The notes: generated by a model not told the origin, from the sequence alone. Shown: positions 43,743-52,095, numbered from the stretch's first letter. The stretch is DNA of 64,000 nt from Dehalococcoidia bacterium (GCA_022824185.1 JAJEAU010000022.1:124001-188000), one strand, 5' to 3'. Made by a program: numbers and translations.

Positions 43743-44522
43743 CTAGCTAACCGTGAACCAAGAAACAGCCTCTAAGCTGTCGGCATCGGTATCCCCATCG
43801 GTCCTACCCGGACCCCAGAGAATCACCGTCCCTTCAACCTTCATCGCATCCAGACGGTTTCGCACCGCCTGACGCAACGTCCCCTCACCCTTGCCATGAA
43901 TAATCCGGAATTGGGCGATGTTCCGAGCCAAAATCCGACCCGAGATCAAACCCAACGCGTCAATCGCCTGAGGCTCTTCCCAACCGTGCATATCGATCTC
44001 GCCATTGGCCAAGATCTCGTCTGTGATCGCGTACTGATCGGTTGTCCCGTCCTCCTCTTCCTCGCCTTCAACCACATCATCCGAAACTACGTTGAGGTCG
44101 AACGTCGCATCGATCTCATCCATGAAACGCACCGGAACCCGATACGTCCCGACCATCCTGATCTGATCCTGCAAACGGACCCGCTTGCGTTCGATCGTCC
44201 GATCGGTAAGCTCCGACAACCGAGTAGCGATCATCGCACTCGTCACCGAACCGTACAGACGACCCGTAGGCCCGGTCCGAACCGTCAGTTCCACAGGGTT
44301 CTCCGCCAACGCATTGGCGATATCCCGCCACTCATTCAACTCGCGCAACCGACGCTCCTCAGCCTCCGCCCGCAGCTTCTCAGCACGCCGAAGCTGATGC
44401 TCAGTAGCCAGCACCGCAACACCTCGCGGAATCAAATAGTTGCGAGCAAACCCATTCTTCACCTCTCGAATATCACCAGCCCGCGCCGTCGGCAATTCAT
44501 CTTGCAGGAACAGTACCTTCAT
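43743..44522 (-). CDS. rplI: Ribosomal protein L9 fused to a C-terminal Smr domain
   Basis: 259 residues, against about 150 for usual L9. Residues 1-148 are complete L9: the start MKVLFLQDEL, the rRNA-binding GDIREVKNGFARNYLIPRG, the long helix, and the C-terminal domain with LYGSVTSAMIATRL. An acidic linker (about 147-172, EGEEEEDGTTD) joins a Smr domain (about 174-235) with the two motifs of active Smr proteins, IDMHGWEEPQA (DxH at 177-179) and IIHGKGEGTLRQAV (HGKG at 209-212). No stop or frame change separates them. Smr domains in MutS2 and SmrB are nucleases, SmrB acting on mRNA at collided ribosomes. The role of this fusion is inference. Confidence 0.93.
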   Translation of the reverse strand: MKVLFLQDELPTARAGDIREVKNGFARNYLIPRGVAVLATEHQLRRAEKLRAEAEERRLRELNEWRDIANALAENPVELTVRTGPTGRLYGSVTSAMIATRLSELTDRTIERKRVRLQDQIRMVGTYRVPVRFMDEIDATFDLNVVSDDVVEGEEEEDGTTDQYAITDEILANGEIDMHGWEEPQAIDALGLISGRILARNIAQFRIIHGKGEGTLRQAVRNRLDAMKVEGTVILWGPGRTDGDTDADSLEAVSWFTVS

Positions 44523-44599
44523 CGTCCAGATCTCGTTTCAACCCAAAGTGCCACCGAAACAAACGGCTTTACGCACCTATTTAATCAATCTCCCAACGA

Positions 44600-45060
44600 T
44601 TCTACATTTCCCTCCAACCAAGACTCCCACCGATCAAGCGAAGCGAAATCGCAGGGACATGCAGGAGGGCCCAACAGCCCCTTTCGCAGAGCGAAAGGGG
44701 CGCGGGTGCCCAAAATGCCGACAAGCGACACCGGGGCATGCCCACCGAGGTGGGAAAACACCAAAATCCCCCTCTCCCCCGCGGGTGAGAGGGCCGGGGC
44801 GGAGCGGGGCAAGTCCCCTTTCGAGGCGAAAGGGGACGCGAGCGAGTGAAACGAGATCGCAGGGGCATGCGGGTGGGGACGAGGGGCAAGGTGGACTCAG
44901 CCAGCCCACCACTCATTACCACCCACACACCAACCAACTACAACCCACATCCCGCAGTACCGTGTCCCCTCTCCCCCAAAACACCCGTCAACAGCGGGAG
45001 AGGGCTAGGGTGAGGGCCGGGGACGGGCGGGGCCAGCAGGACTCCCCCCAGCGCAACCCC
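44600..45060. repeat. Hairpin-rich intergenic repeat region
   Basis: It includes three clear inverted repeats: 44678-44687 with 44691-44700 (CCCCTTTCGC, ten pairs), 44813-44823 with 44827-44837 (eleven pairs) and 44967-44975 with 44996-45004 (CCCTCTCCC, nine pairs). The phrase ATCGCAGGG(G/A)CATGC occurs twice, near 44648 and 44860, each next to a CCCCTTTCG hairpin. The CCCTCTCCC/GGGAGAGGG type recurs at 53.4 kb. Overlapping frames here are low-complexity shadows; I see no gene. Confidence 0.75.
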
Positions 45061-45076
45061 TCCTCATCCACAAGAA

Positions 45077-45124
45077 CAAAATCCCAAAAATCCCCCCAAT
45101 CCCAAAAATCCCAGTTCAGACAAA
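45077..45124. repeat. 48-base direct repeat, left copy
   Basis: It starts CAAAATCCCAAAAATC and ends TTCAGACAA, with an internal AATCCCAAAA periodicity. It matches the copy at 46013-46060 at about 43 or 44 of 48 positions. The two copies bracket the promoter and structured-RNA region. Confidence 0.8.
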
Positions 45125-45178
45125 AGAGGCAACACCCCGCCCAACATGCACACCCATACCAACAATTCCAAAACACAC

Positions 45179-45206
45179 TTGACAACGCCAACATCCGTAA
45201 TAATAT
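45179..45206 (+). promoter_or_regulatory. Near-consensus sigma-70 promoter for the candidate structured RNA
   Basis: A perfect TTGACA at 45179-45184, a 16-base spacer, and TAATAT at 45201-45206. Transcription would begin near 45213. It is the best promoter match in the window and has no clear protein gene behind it. Confidence 0.75.
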
Positions 45207-45212
45207 AGAAAC

Positions 45213-45915
45213 CAGATCGACGGATCAACACAGTGCTGCGCAGACGTGTGCAGACCCCCGACCCAAACGGTCACAGGGAGAAAACGTGAGGAAATGAAGG
45301 CAACAGTCGACATAAAAGATACGGCAAACAACCGTATCGAGTCGCGGCGTCTTGAGGTCCTCTGGTGGCGTCCCTCAACGGATCGGAAGTCCGTTGTAAG
45401 ACCGCGAGGGCGTGTGCCGAAGCGTGGGAGGCCCAGTTCCCGGAGCGCGACGCATCAGTCCTGCGTCGCCAATCGAGCCAGCACGCATCTGCTGCAAAAT
45501 GCAGATGCGCTGCCAAGGGCCGGGAGACCGCACGTGGAGCCACCGGACGTCTACTCTTGCCCATCACAAGAGCGAGGCTACAGCGCGAGAGGAGCCCGCG
45601 AGGGCGAATCGAAGGAAGGCGGCGTATTCCGAACGACGACCCCAGTCGTCGAGCCGTCGACCAAGCACGCGGTCTGGCGACGCGTGCCGCGACTGGCAAC
45701 GGTTGCTAGCGGTCTCGCACACCGCTCTGCGCAGCATTTGACCCCTCTCCGGGGTCGACCTCTTCAAACCGAAGAGGCGAAGGAGAGGGAAGGAGCCCGG
45801 AAGTCGGTACCGACCTCCGAGCTCAGGGCAAGGGCAATCAACAGCCCCACGCCCCAACCTCCAAGTCACACCAAAAGGTGAGGACAATCCTGCGCCCCAA
45901 AAAAAGGGCGCAGGA
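45213..45915 (+). ncRNA. Candidate long structured noncoding RNA
   Basis: Behind the strong promoter lie at least nine perfect or near-perfect hairpins, many with seven-base loops: 45318-45324/45332-45338, 45376-45382/45390-45396, 45447-45454/45462-45469, 45484-45492/45501-45509, 45554-45559/45567-45572, 45634-45640/45645-45651, 45665-45671/45681-45687, 45709-45713/45721-45725, and a nested pair 45743-45750/45782-45789 enclosing 45759-45765/45771-45777. A last nine-pair hairpin at 45889-45897/45906-45914 may mark the 3' end, though no T run follows. It has none of the conserved cores of RNase P RNA, tmRNA, SRP RNA or group II introns that I could check by eye. An open frame from 45294 to 45881 spans it, but its product is Arg-rich and repetitive and reads as a by-product of high GC. 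Confidence 0.5.
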
Positions 45916-46012
45916 GGAGGAGCTGAAAAACCAGCCACCCACAAGTGGCCAAACAAACACGCCCAAAACCGAAAAAAAAACAATCTCGCACGCGCGCACA
46001 CACGCAGGCGAG

Positions 46013-46060
46013 CAAAATCCCAAAAATCTTCCCATTCCCAAAAATCCCAATTCAGACAAT
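46013..46060. repeat. 48-base direct repeat, right copy
   Basis: Second copy of the repeat at 45077-45124, same orientation, with four or five substitutions. It ends 24 bases before the -10 box of the acetyl-CoA synthetase gene. Confidence 0.8.
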
Positions 46061-46089
46061 TAACCCAATCCACCCCAACGCGGTATGAT
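46060..46089 (+). promoter_or_regulatory. Possible promoter of the acetyl-CoA synthetase gene
   Basis: TATGAT at 46084-46089 with TTAACC at 46060-46065 (18-base spacer). The -35 is weak. Confidence 0.4.
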
Positions 46090-46145
46090 TGCCGCATACA
46101 CAAATCGACCGCCAAATCCCAAGAAACTCACACGGAGAAGCCAAC

Positions 46146-47903
46146 TTGGATTTCGAACAGATCGACAAGACCGCAGTAACCGATCCCGCTCTGCAACCAA
46201 ACCTCGAAGACTACGCCGCAACACGAGCCAACTTCGACTGGTGGAGTGACGCCTTCGAGCAGATGGACTGGCTACCCGGCGGCGGACTCAACAACGCATA
46301 CGAAGCAGTCGACCGACACGTCGCACACGGGCACGGCGACAAACTCGCAATGATCTGGGTCGGCAAAAACGGTGAAGAAGAGCGCTACACCTACGCCGAA
46401 TTCAAACGCGAATCCGACCGCTTCGGCGCTGTCATGCAGAACCTCGGCATCGAACTCGGCGACCGCGTCTTCATCTTCATGGATCGGCTCCCTGAGCTCT
46501 ACATCGCAGCAATGGGCATCCTCAAAGCCGGTGGCGTCATCGCTCCTCTCTTCTCAGCATTCGGACCCGACCCCGTCCGTGACCGCATGCTCGACGCGGG
46601 CGCGAAATATCTCGTCACCAGCCCCGATCTCCGAGAAAAAATCTCCAGCATTCTGCCCGACATCAAAACGCTCAAAAACGTCATCTCCGTCAACAAGGAC
46701 GGACGCGCCGCCGACGGCATCCTCGATGGCGACCTCGACTACTACGAGCTGATGTCCAACGCCGACCCCGACGACTTCAAGATGGCCGAGACCACGCAGT
46801 ACGACTTCGCCATCATGCACTACACATCCGGCTCCACCGGCAAACCCAAAGGAGTCCTCCACCGCCACCAAGCCGTCATCCAGCAATGGATCACAGGACA
46901 CTGGGCACTCGACTTCAAGTTCGACGACATCTACTTCTGCACGGCAGACCCCGGATGGGTAACCGGCACCTCCTACGGCATGATGGCCCCGTGGACCAAC
47001 GGCGTCACGCAGATCATCTACGAAGGCGGCTTCAGCGCATCAGGCTGGTACAAAGTCATCCAGGACTACGACGTAACCGTCTGGTACACGGCTCCAACGG
47101 CCATCCGCCTCCTCATGCGCGCCGGCGGCGACGTCGTCGACCAATACGACATGTCCTCCCTCCGCTTCATCGGTTCAGTCGGCGAGCCGCTCAACCCCGA
47201 AGCAGTCGTATGGGGTAACCGACACTTCAACATGCCCATCCACGACAACTGGTGGCAGACGGAGACTGGCGCGATCATGTGCGCCAACTTCGCCTCGATG
47301 TCCGTCCGTCCCGGATCCATGGGCCGACCTTTCCCCGGCATCACCATGGGCGTCCTCGACGACCAGTTCAACGAAATGGGCCCCGGCAACGCAGGCAGCC
47401 TAGCCGTCCGACCCGGATGGCCATCCATGATGTACACCTACTGGCAGCAAGACGAGATGTACAACTCTCGCTTCAAAAAAGGCTGGTACATCACCGGAGA
47501 CCAAGCCAGCATCGACGAAGACGGCTACTTCTGGTTCCAAGGCCGCGCCGACGACGTGATCAACACCGCCGGACACCTCGTAGGCCCATTCGAAGTCGAA
47601 TCTGCACTCATCGAGCACGACGCAGTCGCCGAAGCAGGCGTCATCGGAAAACCCGATCCCATCGCGATGGAAATCGTGAAGGCATTCGTCACCCTGAACC
47701 CCGGATACGAAGAAGGCCCGCAGCTCCGACGCGAACTCATGCGATTCGCCCGCGACCGCCTATCCGCCGGCGTCGCCCCTCGCGAGATTGACTTCATCGA
47801 CATCATGCCCAAAACCCGCTCCGGCAAGATCATGCGCCGCCTACTCAAAGCACGCGAACTCGGCCTCCCAGAAGGCGACACCTCAACCCTCGAAGACGAC
47901 TGA
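46146..47903 (+). CDS. acsA: Acetyl-CoA synthetase (AMP-forming acyl-CoA synthetase)
   Basis: 585 residues from the TTG at 46146, chosen because GGAG lies eight bases upstream; a frame from 46089 has no ribosome site and overlaps the -10 box. It has the adenylate motif YTSGSTGKPKGVLH, GWVTGTSYGMMAPW, DNWWQTETGAIM, GWYITGDQASIDEDGYFWF and the C-terminal catalytic Lys in KTRSGKIMRRLLK, ending GDTSTLED as in AcsA enzymes. It activates acetate to acetyl-CoA. The alcohol dehydrogenase gene follows after 28 bases, suggesting alcohol-to-acyl-CoA metabolism. Confidence 0.93.
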   Translation: MDFEQIDKTAVTDPALQPNLEDYAATRANFDWWSDAFEQMDWLPGGGLNNAYEAVDRHVAHGHGDKLAMIWVGKNGEEERYTYAEFKRESDRFGAVMQNLGIELGDRVFIFMDRLPELYIAAMGILKAGGVIAPLFSAFGPDPVRDRMLDAGAKYLVTSPDLREKISSILPDIKTLKNVISVNKDGRAADGILDGDLDYYELMSNADPDDFKMAETTQYDFAIMHYTSGSTGKPKGVLHRHQAVIQQWITGHWALDFKFDDIYFCTADPGWVTGTSYGMMAPWTNGVTQIIYEGGFSASGWYKVIQDYDVTVWYTAPTAIRLLMRAGGDVVDQYDMSSLRFIGSVGEPLNPEAVVWGNRHFNMPIHDNWWQTETGAIMCANFASMSVRPGSMGRPFPGITMGVLDDQFNEMGPGNAGSLAVRPGWPSMMYTYWQQDEMYNSRFKKGWYITGDQASIDEDGYFWFQGRADDVINTAGHLVGPFEVESALIEHDAVAEAGVIGKPDPIAMEIVKAFVTLNPGYEEGPQLRRELMRFARDRLSAGVAPREIDFIDIMPKTRSGKIMRRLLKARELGLPEGDTSTLEDD

Positions 47904-47931
47904 TTCCAACAAAAACGAAAGGCGAGGAAAC

Positions 47932-49008
47932 ATGCCCGACGCAGCAGTATTCAGCAAAGTCAACGAACCTCTCACGGTCGAAGACATTTACGTCGACGAC
48001 CCCGGCCCCTACGAGGTCCTCGTCAAAACCATGGCCACCGGTGTCTGCCACTCCGACCTCCACTTCGTCGAAGGTCTCTACACAATGGACACCCCCGCAG
48101 TCATGGGACACGAAGGCGCTGGCATCGTCGAAGCCGTCGGCGACCTCGTCCAAGACGTCGCTCCCGGCGATCACGTCATCCTCTGCCTCTCCGTCTACTG
48201 CGGACGATGCCGACACTGCATAACCGGCCACCCCGCCCGATGCCAGACCAAACCCATGCGCGGCGAAAACGATGCGCCCCGCATTTCCTTGGACGGCGAA
48301 CCCCTCACTCAGATGGCAAACCTCGCCACCTACGCCGAGAAGATGCTCGTCCACGAAAACAGCGTCGTCAAGGTCCGCGAAGACATGCCATTCGAAGGCG
48401 CAGCCCTCATCGGATGCGGCGTAACAACCGGCGTCGGCGCGGCACTCAACACCGCAAAAGTCGAACCCGGCTCAACCGTCGCCGTATTCGGAGCAGGCGG
48501 CGTCGGACTCGGCGTCATCCAAGGAGCACGCATCGCCGGAGCTCTCCGCATCATCGCCGTCGACATCTCCGAAAACAAACTCAAAACCGCAATGGACCTC
48601 GGAGCCACCGACATCGTCGACGCATCCGACAGCGACCCCGTCGAAGCCATCATCAACCTAACCGACGGCGGAGCAGACTACACATTCGAAGCCATCGGCC
48701 TCAAAGACACCGCCGAAGCATGCTGGGACGCGCTCGGAACCGGCGGCACCGCAACCCTCATCGGCATGATCCCCGAAGGCACCAAGATCGAAATCCCCAC
48801 AACCGGCATGAGAGAACGCAAGATTCAAGGCTGTTCAATGGGGTCCAACCGCTTCAAGGTCGACATGCCTCGATACGTCGAGTTCTACCGACAGGGCCGT
48901 CTCCTCCTAGACGAGATGGTCACCCGACGCCTCGAACTCTCCGACATCAACGAAGCATTCCGAGCGATGAAGGCTGGCGAAGTAGCCCGATCGGTCATCA
49001 TGTTCTGA
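47932..49008 (+). CDS. Zinc-dependent alcohol dehydrogenase (MDR family)
   Basis: 358 residues from the ATG with GCGAGGA upstream; the frame continues upstream into acsA but that part is not real. Catalytic zinc ligands are in GVCHSDLHF and MGHEGAGIVEAVG, structural zinc ligands in YCGRCRHCITGHPARC, and the coenzyme fold in VAVFGAGGVGLGVIQGA. It resembles class III-like and mycothiol-type alcohol/formaldehyde dehydrogenases of Actinobacteria and Chloroflexota. It is probably co-transcribed with acsA. Confidence 0.92.
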   Translation: MPDAAVFSKVNEPLTVEDIYVDDPGPYEVLVKTMATGVCHSDLHFVEGLYTMDTPAVMGHEGAGIVEAVGDLVQDVAPGDHVILCLSVYCGRCRHCITGHPARCQTKPMRGENDAPRISLDGEPLTQMANLATYAEKMLVHENSVVKVREDMPFEGAALIGCGVTTGVGAALNTAKVEPGSTVAVFGAGGVGLGVIQGARIAGALRIIAVDISENKLKTAMDLGATDIVDASDSDPVEAIINLTDGGADYTFEAIGLKDTAEACWDALGTGGTATLIGMIPEGTKIEIPTTGMRERKIQGCSMGSNRFKVDMPRYVEFYRQGRLLLDEMVTRRLELSDINEAFRAMKAGEVARSVIMF

Positions 49009-49127
49009 ATTCGCAAACTTTTCGACATCCGCACCTGACCCGCGGTTCGTTTCTCCTTCTATAGAGACACCAAGAACTTGGCGACGCCTAGGCTGCGTCG
49101 TTCCCGTGAGGATCCGGTACGGCCTTG

Positions 49128-49145
49128 GCTTTGGATCGCCAAAGC
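49128..49145 (+). promoter_or_regulatory. Hairpin directly before the ribosome site of the small membrane protein gene
   Basis: GCTTTGG (49128-49134) pairs perfectly with CCAAAGC (49139-49145) around ATCG. The Shine-Dalgarno GAGGT follows immediately at 49146-49150. Confidence 0.35.
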
Positions 49146-49154
49146 GAGGTCAAT

Positions 49155-49499
49155 ATGGCGAATCGTTTGATCCTGGCCGCGACAATGATCGCAGCGCTCT
49201 TCGCGCTGACCCTCCTAATCCCAGCAACCATCGCAAAAGCCGACCACCAAATCCACCAACCAATCGCCGCCGATCAACCCCTAGCAACCGCCTTCCCCAA
49301 TCAACCAGCCAACACCGATGCACCTGACCTCCCTGATCCCGACTCCGAAACCCAAATCGCCGACCAAACCGAAACAGGCACCAACGACGCCGCCACACAA
49401 CTAAGCAACCTGGCAATGATGGTCTTGATCACAGCAGTCGGCAGCCTCCTCCTAGGCCTCACCGCCTTGGCACTGGCAAGACGTCAACTCAGAACATAA
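49155..49499 (+). CDS. Small exported/membrane-anchored protein of unknown function
   Basis: 114 residues from the ATG at 49155 with GAGGT five bases upstream. An N-terminal signal or anchor segment (LILAATMIAALFALTLLIPA) ends near KADHQ. A Pro/Asp/Thr-rich stretch of about 50 residues follows, then a second hydrophobic span (MMVLITAVGSLLLGLTALAL) and a short basic tail. I recognise no family. It lies before the spondin-like surface protein gene in the same direction. Confidence 0.6.
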   Translation: MANRLILAATMIAALFALTLLIPATIAKADHQIHQPIAADQPLATAFPNQPANTDAPDLPDPDSETQIADQTETGTNDAATQLSNLAMMVLITAVGSLLLGLTALALARRQLRT

Positions 49500-49718
49500 A
49501 CGAATCAATGGCCCTACGGAAAGCAACCGTCCTCACCAGCAAACTCGGGTCAAAACCACAATCGGTTCCCAAGCGACCTCGTTGCTAACGGACCCACCGA
49601 GTGTATTAGCCTTGTTCTTGAGCTAGACGCAATCCGCGCCGCAAAATCGGTTCGTATATGCCAGATGAGTCGAATCCGCGCCCGCAATCAACTCATTCAT
49701 CTACAAAGAGGTGTCTTC

Positions 49719-51290
49719 TTGACCCGCGTATTAGCCATACTCGCAATCATCGTCGCCGTCGCATCGGTCGGCATCGCCATCGACTCCAACCGGGTCGACG
49801 CCCAGACCAAGCCTTACCAGTTGACGGTCCGCAACATCACCGACCGCCAACCCATCTCTCCGCCCATCGTCGTCGTCCACGAAAGCAACCTCCGGCTTCT
49901 TCCCACGTCCGCCGGTCGTCTCGAAGGCCTAGAGGAGTTCGCAGAGTCAGGCGCCAAACCAGCCCTGATGGAATCCCTCAGAAACCGCACCGGAGTGAAG
50001 GCAGTCACCGAGTTCGGCGGCATCATCCAGCCTCAAAGTCAGCAGACAATCTTCACCAAACTTCGTGCCGAGCCGGGCGACCACATCAGCGTCATTGGGA
50101 TGTTGTTGTGCACCAACGATGCCGTCACCCTCGGAACAGCCATTATCGCCAACGAAGACGATCCTGCATTCGGATCTGGGATTGTCATGGACGCCGGCAC
50201 AGAGGAAAACGACGAATCTCGAAGCTCCGTACCCTGCCCCGAATTTCCTACTGCAAGCGGTAGCGGAGTCTCCCAACCTGACACCGAAGACGGTGAAGGT
50301 CGGATCAACCCCCATCCCGGCATCAAAGGCATCGGCGATCTTGGCGCAGTCTTCGGATGGGACCGCACGGTCATGGAATTCGTCGTCGACGAGCGTGGCA
50401 CCACACCCAAGCGAACCTTCGAAGTCGGCGTAACCCTCGAGAATCTCACCAACGCTCAACCAATAACACCTCCGGTGGTCGTCGCGCATGACAAGAACGT
50501 CGACGTCCTCCAATACACCCGACCGCGCGAACTCCCAGGCATCGACCGCCTATCCGAAGGCGGTGACGCATCAGTTCTCCTTGACACCCTCGCGGCTCAC
50601 GACGGCGTAGTCTCTGTCACCCAGTGGAACCTCGACGGGCCGATCGATCCCAGCGCGTCCCGCAGCGGCAACGCCCGAGCTTATATCGGCAATCACATAA
50701 CCGTGCTGGGAATGTTCGCCTGCACCAACGACGCCTACATCGTCGCTTCGGCGGAGGTCAAAGGGTCAACCATCCAAGTAGAAGAAGTGTCCGCCAACGC
50801 CAGCGTTTTCGACTCGGGTGCCGAAAACAACGACGAAACCATTGACACCGTCCCGTGCCTCGGCGGACCCGAAGCCGCATTCTCCGAAGGACCCGGCGAA
50901 AACGGCCGTCAAGAACACCCCGGCATCCAAGGCGGCGCCGACCTCGATCCCAACGTCCACGGCTGGACTCCGACCACTACCGCGCTGATGTCCCTCCACG
51001 CAAAAGTCGACGTCCCCGAACCCGTAGCCACCCCCGAACCCATGACGCAACCTTCACCCGAACCAACAGAAGGCACAACCACACCCGGAGAAAACACGGG
51101 AACAGACCCCGCCCCAACGGAAGGTCCCGACTCAATCGTCGGCACCACACCCGGAGAACTGCCCGACACCGGCGGCACCCAACTCCCTGCCTCCTGGCTG
51201 TTAGCCGCCATCGCCGCGGGTCTGGTGACAGCGTTCCTTGCCCTCTGGCTACTTAGGCTCCCGAACCGCCGAAGAATCCGCCGCGACTGA
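49719..51290 (+). CDS. Surface protein with two spondin-like domains and an LPDTG-type C-terminal anchor
   Basis: 523 residues from the TTG at 49719, which has AGAGGTG upstream and opens directly into a signal peptide (VLAILAIIVAVASVGIAI); an ATG at 49665 is the alternative. Two repeats of about 150 residues follow the spondin_N-like plan: YQLTVRNITDRQPISPPIVV with EPGDHISVIGMLLCTNDA, and FEVGVTLENLTNAQPITPPV with GNHITVLGMFACTNDA. Each repeat carries a Cys pair that could form a disulfide. A Pro/Thr/Glu-rich stalk precedes ELPDTGGTQ, a hydrophobic span and an Arg-rich tail, the three-part sortase signal. Function is unknown. Confidence 0.8.
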   Translation: MTRVLAILAIIVAVASVGIAIDSNRVDAQTKPYQLTVRNITDRQPISPPIVVVHESNLRLLPTSAGRLEGLEEFAESGAKPALMESLRNRTGVKAVTEFGGIIQPQSQQTIFTKLRAEPGDHISVIGMLLCTNDAVTLGTAIIANEDDPAFGSGIVMDAGTEENDESRSSVPCPEFPTASGSGVSQPDTEDGEGRINPHPGIKGIGDLGAVFGWDRTVMEFVVDERGTTPKRTFEVGVTLENLTNAQPITPPVVVAHDKNVDVLQYTRPRELPGIDRLSEGGDASVLLDTLAAHDGVVSVTQWNLDGPIDPSASRSGNARAYIGNHITVLGMFACTNDAYIVASAEVKGSTIQVEEVSANASVFDSGAENNDETIDTVPCLGGPEAAFSEGPGENGRQEHPGIQGGADLDPNVHGWTPTTTALMSLHAKVDVPEPVATPEPMTQPSPEPTEGTTTPGENTGTDPAPTEGPDSIVGTTPGELPDTGGTQLPASWLLAAIAAGLVTAFLALWLLRLPNRRRIRRD

Positions 51291-51330
51291 ACTCAATGGC
51301 AAACACTCGCCGCTCCGGTATTCCGGCTCA

Positions 51331-51366
51331 GGTCCTCAGTCATTCCAGCGAGGACCGGAACCCGAG
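51331..51366. repeat. Single palindromic repeat related to the 39-kb array
   Basis: GGTCCTC (51331-51337) pairs with GAGGACC (51350-51356). The loop holds GTCATTCCAGC and the 3' side reads CCGGAACCC, like the units at 39.1 kb. It lies between convergent genes and could also help termination. Confidence 0.55.
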
Positions 51367-51383
51367 ATAGCGGTGGTGAACCG

Positions 51384-51956
51384 CTAAGCGGCCTCGCCCA
51401 AAAACCATTCGACGGTGGCCGCAAAGTCCTGCGGACAAGATTCTGCCGCTCGGTTCCCACAGTTCTCAAGCTCCACCAATTTGCACTTGCTCCCCAATGC
51501 CGAACGTGCATTAACCACCTGCTGATGGTCGGCAACCTCGCTCTGCCGTCCCCTCACCAAAACCAACGGACAAGTCGTGTTGCCAAACGGCGGCACTTCA
51601 CCCTCATCCAGTCCGTAATCGACCAGCACCAGTGACCGGACGCCGCCCTTCGAGAAGCGCGCCGCCGTCAACGCCATGTTGCACATCGCCTTGCCTTGTG
51701 CAACCAACGATACCGGCTCACCGATCGCCCAAACCGTCTGGATCAACTTGTACGTCGAGACATCCCACACCGCATACACATCACCAGTTTCCGACGCTAC
51801 GTCCGCAAACTCCGACCACTGACCTGCATCGCTCTCCTCCGAAACCAGCAGCATCGGCGCGTTCTTAGGCGCACCATTCTGCGACCCCGGCGACCATTGC
51901 TTGGCCCCGACCTTCGCCTCCGTTACCAGTGTTATCTCAGTCGTATCTGTCAACAT
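51384..51956 (-). CDS. Alpha/beta-hydrolase-fold protein with all three triad positions apparently replaced
   Basis: 190 residues, shorter than the usual 250-300. Strand and turn patterns of the fold are visible (APMLLVSEE, SLVAQGKAMC, RSLVLVDYG, CPLVLVRGRQSE, LVELENCGNRAAES, FAATVEWFLGE). Where active members have GHSxG it reads AQGKA, where the acid lies it reads RQSEV, and the His turn reads NCGNRA. It is therefore probably not a Ser hydrolase. It faces the spondin-like gene convergently and is divergent from the SelA-fold gene. Confidence 0.65.
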   Translation of the reverse strand: MLTDTTEITLVTEAKVGAKQWSPGSQNGAPKNAPMLLVSEESDAGQWSEFADVASETGDVYAVWDVSTYKLIQTVWAIGEPVSLVAQGKAMCNMALTAARFSKGGVRSLVLVDYGLDEGEVPPFGNTTCPLVLVRGRQSEVADHQQVVNARSALGSKCKLVELENCGNRAAESCPQDFAATVEWFLGEAA

Positions 51957-52063
51957 CTCCGAGATCGCCTCGTCTCTTTGCCTAGTGACGTTTCGTTTTC
52001 AAAAACGGAACAGTCACATGACGCTGTGTTTTCAACAAATCAACGTTAGAATACAAAACCGAC

Positions 52064-52095
52064 AAACCACCCGAGAGAAGCTATAGGGGTGGTTT
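52064..52095 (+). promoter_or_regulatory. Leader hairpin before the SelA-fold gene
   Basis: AAACCACCC (52064-52072) pairs perfectly with GGGTGGTTT (52087-52095). A TAGAAT box at 52047-52052 would start transcription just before it. The 3' arm can instead pair weakly with AACC at 52105-52108. The ribosome site GGAGG is at 52114-52118. Confidence 0.4.

Noticed and set aside
42138-44522. Replication origin close to dnaB and rplI
   Set aside because: No DnaA-box cluster, dnaA or dnaN is seen, and the skew pattern in the window suggests a terminus rather than an origin.
45213-45915. RNase P RNA, tmRNA, SRP RNA or a group II intron
   Set aside because: The GAGGAAAGTCC and ACAGAA cores of RNase P, a tRNA-like end for tmRNA, and a domain V hairpin were all looked for and not found.
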